Below, one piece after another: positions 28,699-30,538 of a stretch of DNA of 30,538 nucleotides. The notes under the pieces are model-generated. The model was not told the origin of the DNA. It searched no databases and saw only the letters and a program-made list of their open reading frames with translations. Position numbers and translations under genes: made by a program. Positions within the stretch are counted from its first letter, which is position 1. The number at the start of each line of letters is the position of its first letter. The stretch is taken from positions 1-30,538 of the IMG/VR virus record IMGVR_UViG_3300008740_000635; one strand, given 5' to 3'. The stretch comes from a virus.

Positions 28699-30141
28699 CT
28701 ATCCGACGTAAATCCGCGCCCGCGAGCGTCGGGGCGTGGCGAAGATCTGCCAATCCAGCGCGTATCGGATGGCGTCCAGAATGTGCTTGTATGGGCTATC
28801 CGAGCGCCCGTCGTACCTCTCGAGCGAGGTGATCACCTGCTCACACCGGGCGCCGACGTTGAAACAGCCACGCCGGACCATCGCCCGATGTAGGTATACC
28901 TCACCCATATGCACCGACCCGGCCCCGTGTCCCTTGCCGCGCTTGACCGTCCGGAGCTGCGGTGAGAGCGTGTCCGGCTTGCGCTTGATCTTGCGCCCGA
29001 TCGCCCGCATGAGCTGGCCGTTGCTCTTCTTCTGCATAGACCCACGGCGCCACGGCCGATCCCCGTAGGCGTGATCGAGGTCGTCCCATGACAGCCCCCA
29101 CCGAGAGAGCATGGACAGGATCCCGCGGGCGTCGTCGCGTTCGTCCGTCTCGCCCTCGCTCACGTATTCGTCGAGCACCCACACCCGCGGGTGGGTCGGG
29201 TCCGGCTCGAGCGCCACGAGCACGGCCGCGCTCGAAAAGTTTGCGCCGCTCCCGTGGTCGATCCCGACGCAGAGCTTGACGTCGCCGGGCGGGACGCGAT
29301 CCGAGACGTGCGCATCCGGGCCGGTGGACGCAAACGCCCGGAACAGCCGCCCGATCGCGCGGCAGTCCCACTCCCCATCCACGACGACGGGTTCCTCGGC
29401 GTCAAGCGTGGACGCCCGGATCGAGTCTATCCAAGCGGCGTCGCAAAGCGTGCCGTCGGTGAGCCGGATCGGCCGGCTTTGCCCAACCGGGATCATAGCC
29501 TCGGGCGTCAATGGGCCGTGGATGTCCTCGACCTGGCCGGACTCGGTGAGCTCTCGCAGGTAATCGACCGGCGCATTAATCGGCGTCAGCGTCCCCCACA
29601 CCCACCCATTGGTGCGGATCACCCGCTTAGTGATCTCGCCCCACACCCGCCGAGACGCGGGCGGCTCGTCGAACATGGCCCATCCGATCGTTCCGCCCGC
29701 GAGCTGGAGCGCGCCTTGCCGGGCGGTCTTGATCCGGATCAGCGACCCGTTCCGGAATCGCACGAACGGGTGTTTGCCTCTGAACCCGTGCCCCTCGATG
29801 TATTCGGTGGACGGGTCGATCGCGTCCTTCGGTAGCAGTGACCACAGCTTGCTCTGGATCTCGATCGACTGGCCCCATGAGGCGCAAACGATGTAGCCGG
29901 CCACCGGTGGCGCCGGGACGCGATAGAACGGGTGGCGGCCGATCGAGTGATAGATCGCGTTTGAGAGCCCGGCCCACGTCTTGCCCTGGGCCTGGTTTCC
30001 GGCCCGCATGATCCGGAGCCGGGCGGGCGAGGATAGGAACCGATGTTGCAGCGGGAGCCACCGAACCGCCTCGAGGGGGTTCCGCTCTCGGGCGTAGCGT
30101 AGCGCCCGGGCCGCTCGAAGAGCCGGGCCGAGCCCGCCCAC
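28699..30141 (-). CDS. terL: Terminase large subunit
   Basis: A 480-aa protein. GNQAQGKTW (48-56) is a deviant Walker A, GWAMFDEPP (153-161) the Walker B with catalytic Glu, and GTLTP (183-187) a motif III coupling segment. The nuclease half has CVGIDHGSG (291-299, Asp295), HAYGDRP (357-363, Asp361) and HILDAIRYAL (453-462, Asp456), the three acidic positions of the RNase H-like headful/cos nuclease. The protein packages DNA through the portal. GTG 30141 follows the upstream stop directly (TAG GTG). Confidence 0.94.
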   Translation of the reverse strand: MGGLGPALRAARALRYARERNPLEAVRWLPLQHRFLSSPARLRIMRAGNQAQGKTWAGLSNAIYHSIGRHPFYRVPAPPVAGYIVCASWGQSIEIQSKLWSLLPKDAIDPSTEYIEGHGFRGKHPFVRFRNGSLIRIKTARQGALQLAGGTIGWAMFDEPPASRRVWGEITKRVIRTNGWVWGTLTPINAPVDYLRELTESGQVEDIHGPLTPEAMIPVGQSRPIRLTDGTLCDAAWIDSIRASTLDAEEPVVVDGEWDCRAIGRLFRAFASTGPDAHVSDRVPPGDVKLCVGIDHGSGANFSSAAVLVALEPDPTHPRVWVLDEYVSEGETDERDDARGILSMLSRWGLSWDDLDHAYGDRPWRRGSMQKKSNGQLMRAIGRKIKRKPDTLSPQLRTVKRGKGHGAGSVHMGEVYLHRAMVRRGCFNVGARCEQVITSLERYDGRSDSPYKHILDAIRYALDWQIFATPRRSRARIYVG

Positions 30142-30538
30142 CTATTCCACCAAGTGCAACAGCGGCTTACCGAAGCGCCGCGCCACCGCATCGGCGATCG
30201 GCTCCAGGTCTCCGGCCGCCATCCGCTCGATCTCGTGCACGAGCGCCGAAACCAGCTCGGGCGGGCTCAGCTCATCCTCGGGCGTGCCCTGGGATCGGAG
30301 CCGCTCGGAGCGGTGGCGATCGTATGATTCGCGCCGGGCGTCCGCGCGAGTCCCCCACCGGCACGCAAGCGACCCATCCTCGGCCGCGCGCTCTTTAGCG
30401 GTGGCGTACTGGGTGGCGACGCGCCACCACTCCTCGGGATCCTCGATCCACTCGGGCAATGCGACCGGGGCCGGCGTCGCCTCGGGCGCGGGCGGGCGGG
30501 CGCGAGGATCGCCGGCGCCCTCTTCGCGCCATTGCCGG
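30142..30538 (-). CDS. Possible terminase small subunit (5' end outside window)
   Basis: The frame is open to the right edge, so the 105-aa version starting at TTG 30459 is probably truncated. Visible are a Pro/Ala-rich stretch, then PEWIEDPEEWWRVATQYATA, KERAAEDGSLACRWGTRADA and a C-terminal ELVSALVHEIERMAAGDLEP helix. A charged helical protein directly before the large terminase is usually the small terminase, but no DNA-binding motif is certain in the visible part. Confidence 0.6.
   Translation of the reverse strand, partial: RQWREEGAGDPRARPPAPEATPAPVALPEWIEDPEEWWRVATQYATAKERAAEDGSLACRWGTRADARRESYDRHRSERLRSQGTPEDELSPPELVSALVHEIERMAAGDLEPIADAVARRFGKPLLHLVE

Noticed and set aside
1-30538. 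tRNA, rRNA or insertion-sequence transposase genes
   Set aside because: No cloverleaf with a CCA-type acceptor, no rRNA-like stretch and no DDE or serine recombinase motifs were noticed by eye; tRNAscan-SE and Infernal would be decisive.

Overview
The window is part of the genome of a tailed double-stranded DNA phage or prophage with a long, probably siphovirus-type tail. It holds no integrase and no bacterial housekeeping gene. The DNA is visibly very GC-rich (judged by eye, not counted). Genes are packed tightly, with many ATGA, GTGA or TGATG stop-start overlaps and frequent GTG and TTG starts. A small lysis-type pair (a membrane protein with a coiled coil followed by a proline-rich candidate lipoprotein) suggests a host with an outer membrane. 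The sequence alone does not identify the host.

Layout. (1) Bases 1-4125, minus strand: an early/replication operon. In transcription order it has an HTH protein, a small unknown protein, a zinc-ribbon/TOPRIM primase-like protein, a VirE-type P-loop NTPase, a GTGAC-repeat region with an AT-rich core that looks like a replication origin or operator array, and a sigma-70 region 2-like protein that runs off the left edge. (2) Bases 4126-4241: a divergent control region with two related palindromes. (3) Bases 4242-5709, plus strand: a small acidic protein, an ERF-type annealing protein and a RusA-type Holliday junction resolvase. (4) Bases 5863-10637, minus strand: an overlapping cassette of an HTH protein, a PAPS-reductase-like protein, a C5-cytosine methyltransferase with two compensating frameshifts, a small zinc-motif protein and two beta-class amino-methyltransferases. 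The last two share a 40-bp repeat at their 3' ends. (5) Bases 10758-11917, plus strand: four small accessory genes.

(6) Bases 11811-30538, minus strand: the late region in canonical order, read from right to left. It runs from a possible small terminase (partial) and large terminase to portal, scaffold-like protein, major capsid protein, an unknown head protein, a 53-aa gene, connector and tail-terminator-like proteins. It continues with the major tail protein, a tail assembly chaperone with a GGGAAAC -1 frameshift signal, a gp10-like protein, tape measure, an Asp-box tail protein, a hub-like protein, three small fibre or structural proteins, the spanin-like pair, an unknown protein and an NlpC/P60-like lysin.

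The most interesting unexplained structure is a set of repeated short elements at gene junctions. A leader element (GGTAGAGTGGGG, often followed by CCGGGTCGCTCCCG) sits before the capsid, major tail, portal, gp10-like and one tail gene. Shorter cassettes (GAGGACGACGACACATG; AGGATCGACCGATGA) serve other starts. A phage-encoded sigma-like protein in the same window makes a dedicated late-expression circuit a testable idea. No ordinary CRISPR array, tRNA, rRNA or insertion sequence was seen.
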